This document shows positions 62,706 to 64,000 of a DNA stretch of 64,000 nucleotides, piece after piece. Position numbers and translations under genes: made by a program. Under the pieces are notes generated by a model. It was given only the letters and a program-made list of their open reading frames with translations. It made no database searches and was not told the DNA's origin. Origin of the DNA: Teredinibacter turnerae (GTDB lineage: Bacteria; Pseudomonadota; Gammaproteobacteria; Pseudomonadales; Cellvibrionaceae); the NCBI RefSeq assembly GCF_037935975.1, contig NZ_CP149817.1, forward strand, positions 1,302,001 to 1,366,000, in the 5' to 3' direction. Numbering within the stretch: the first letter of the stretch is position 1; each line of letters begins with the position of its first letter.

Positions 62706-63208
62706 CTTAGTAAGGGAGTCTCGACAATAGGTAAATCGGATAGTCTGTTCGCGGCTTTTATACCGGAATGGCATAGGAAACCACGTGGCTGTGTCAAAAT
62801 TGTTACGCTAAGGTGTGCAGATACTGGAAAATCTTCATCTACTCTACCAGCGAAAAATTAACACTTTGTTGCGATCTTGTAGTCTTTGACGAAAAATTAC
62901 AGTTAACAAGAAAGCGATATTGCGCCCAGAAGCATACTTATGCGGCAAAATGTGAGCAACGCTGCCTACTGATTTCTGAGACGTGTCAAAGCTTTTTGAT
63001 CGCATGTCACTTATCTGCAATAAAACCTTCATAAAACAATCGTACGAACGTAAAGATCCGCATTTACCGTAACGGGCTGCGGATTCGATCCTGTCTTGGC
63101 GGTCACTGCCTAATTATTTGAACAAAAAACGCACAAAATCGTGTCATTGGCCGACCATAACTCATCACATTACTTACACGGGACAACCTTTGTTTGTTAG
63201 TCACGCGG

Positions 63209-63226
63209 CTGTCATATATCTGTAAC
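63209..63226 (+). promoter_or_regulatory. Pho box upstream of the TonB-dependent receptor
   Basis: CTGTCATATATCTGTAAC matches the PhoB consensus CTGTCATA[AT]A[AT]CTGTCA[CT] at 17 of 18 positions, with the two TGT repeats 11 bases apart. It is ~170 bases upstream of the receptor ATG. Confidence 0.8.
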
Positions 63227-63308
63227 AGATGGCGGACAGAATGCCGAGGGAAATCAAGGTGACAACAGTGCGCTGGAGTAGCCGCGTTCCAATCCTGAAT
63301 TTGTAATG

Positions 63309-63331
63309 GGGCGATTCCATTGGGGTCGCCC
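63309..63331 (+). terminator. Hairpin in the receptor leader
   Basis: GGGCGA (63309-63314) pairs with TCGCCC (63326-63331), followed by TTAATTAATTAG. It lies between the Pho box and the receptor start, so it may attenuate transcription or be a chance hairpin. The stem is only 6 bp. Confidence 0.3.
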
Positions 63332-63393
63332 TTAATTAATTAGCCTATATGCTGGCCCGAGCGGCCCACTCAACTTTACTTGGGGTGTAATAG

Positions 63394-64000
63394 ATGAAAT
63401 CCACTAACTGGTCACCGACTGTGGCCGTTCTTGTTGCCTGCGGTGTAAGTCAGGCATTCGCCGATTCTGCCACTGCCGATGCCACAACAGATTCAGCCGC
63501 CCCAATGGTTGAAGAGATGATGGTTCTGGCGAGCTACACGCCGATGGAGAACGCGACGGATGTAGAACGTCAGTCCTCTGAAATTGTTGATGCGGTAGAT
63601 GCGGACCAATTGGCAAAGTTTGGTGATTCCAACGTTGCCGCTGCGGCCAAGCGAGTTGCGGGCGTTTCAATTAATGACGATAAATATGTTGTATTGCGCG
63701 GTTTGGATGGTCGTTATGTTTCTGCCACGCTTAATGGCAACCTGATGCCGACGACTGACCCATTGCGTCGCGATGTACAGCTCGACCTGTTTCCGTCGAA
63801 CATATTAAAAAATATCCAAATCCAGAAAAGTTATTCCGTTGATTTGCCGGGCACGACCACGGGTGGTTCTTTGGGGATGGCTACCAAAGGTTTACCTGAT
63901 GAGCGCGTAACCAAATTATCTGTGTCGGGCGGTTATAATTTTGATGTGACCGGAAGTGATATTGTGTCGTACGAAGGTAGTGGTACGGACTGGTTAACCT
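63394..64000 (+). CDS. TonB-dependent receptor, N-terminal part (cut by window end)
   Basis: The first 202 codons; the frame is open to the last base. Start ATG at 63394 with GGGGTG upstream. A signal peptide (MKSTNWSPTVAVLVACGVSQAFA) is followed by a TonB-box-like EEMMVLA (~residue 42) and the plug domain: S-S-E-I-V-D-A-V-D-A-D-Q-L-A-K-F-G-D-S-N-V-A, YVVLRGLDGRYVSATLNGN, D-V-Q-L-D-L-F-P-S-N-I-L-K-N and K-S-Y-S-V-D-L-P-G-T-T-T-G-G. It is an outer-membrane energised importer; the substrate is unknown, but the Pho box suggests phosphate or a phosphorylated compound. The barrel is outside the window. Confidence 0.9.
   Translation, partial: MKSTNWSPTVAVLVACGVSQAFADSATADATTDSAAPMVEEMMVLASYTPMENATDVERQSSEIVDAVDADQLAKFGDSNVAAAAKRVAGVSINDDKYVVLRGLDGRYVSATLNGNLMPTTDPLRRDVQLDLFPSNILKNIQIQKSYSVDLPGTTTGGSLGMATKGLPDERVTKLSVSGGYNFDVTGSDIVSYEGSGTDWLT

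Larger units (their letters stand above)
62706..63393. other. Divergent regulatory region between PstS-OmpA and TonB-receptor genes
   Basis: About 690 bases, AT-rich. It contains the Pho box at 63209-63226 and a hairpin at 63309-63331. Weaker partial Pho-like repeats (e.g. ATGTCACTTATCTGCAA near 63004) are visible but not convincing. No ORF beyond chance ones. Confidence 0.6.

Noticed and set aside
62787-62812. Second Pho box near the PstS-OmpA start (TGTCAAAATTGTTACG)
   Set aside because: The two TGT repeats are 9 rather than 11 bases apart; not a proper Pho box.

Overview
This window looks like a chromosomal segment of a marine gammaproteobacterium of the Cellvibrionales type (Teredinibacter/Saccharophagus-like). 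That is an inference from gene content: secreted polysaccharide-active enzymes, an ExeM-type extracellular nuclease, a very large Ig/cadherin-repeat surface protein, a TonB-dependent receptor and a multi-PAS hybrid kinase. Base composition is moderate, with AT-rich intergenic gaps. No rRNA, tRNA, CRISPR array, prophage or intact transposase was seen, but there are two ~265-bp MITE-like elements and several solitary copies of their ends.

Layout. 0-5.5 kb: end of a membrane protein, a membrane protein carrying a Fis-type DNA-binding tail, and small genes (DUF2788, glutaredoxin-MauE, transglutaminase-like, DUF6653-like). 5.9-18.4 kb (minus strand): a cluster of a methyltransferase-like protein, a formyltransferase, a phage tail-collar/microcystin-dependent-type protein, a sulfotransferase and a ~2,800-residue repeat protein. 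The large protein contains a sorting-tail-like segment, a second signal peptide and a terminal beta-barrel. 18.9-21 kb: acylphosphatase, DUF481 protein, TrmO. 21.3-26.6 kb: a GltD-like flavoprotein with ferredoxin domains, followed by pyruvate:ferredoxin oxidoreductase. 26.8-29.9 kb: an unrecognised gene, a hairpin-rich gap, a GFA gene split by a MITE, YaiI, a second MITE and a CheW protein with an embedded CZB zinc domain. 30-34.7 kb: ExeM-like nuclease and a GH79-like enzyme.

34.9-44.9 kb (minus strand) is a complete nitrogen-scavenging operon: ABC transporter, two DUF1989 proteins, a urea-carboxylase-family enzyme and allophanate hydrolase. A guanidine-I riboswitch precedes it, so guanidine rather than urea is the likely substrate. 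A candidate sigma-54 promoter and an NtrC-like site lie upstream. A large hybrid sensor kinase is transcribed divergently (45.2-49.8 kb), followed by a secreted GH5-like glycosidase.

52.7-61.2 kb is an ECF sigma factor/ChrR locus of the singlet-oxygen type. YbgA-like, ChrR and sigma genes face a divergent seven-gene run: SnoaL-like, SDR, FAD oxidoreductase, DUF1365, cyclopropane-fatty-acid-synthase-like, DUF2878 and a periplasmic protein. A TGATC-N18-TA promoter lies in front of the divergent run and a similar motif in front of the sigma gene. 61.3-64 kb: a PstS-like/OmpA fusion protein, divergent from a TonB-dependent receptor that runs off the window and has a near-consensus Pho box upstream; this is probably a phosphate-starvation uptake unit.
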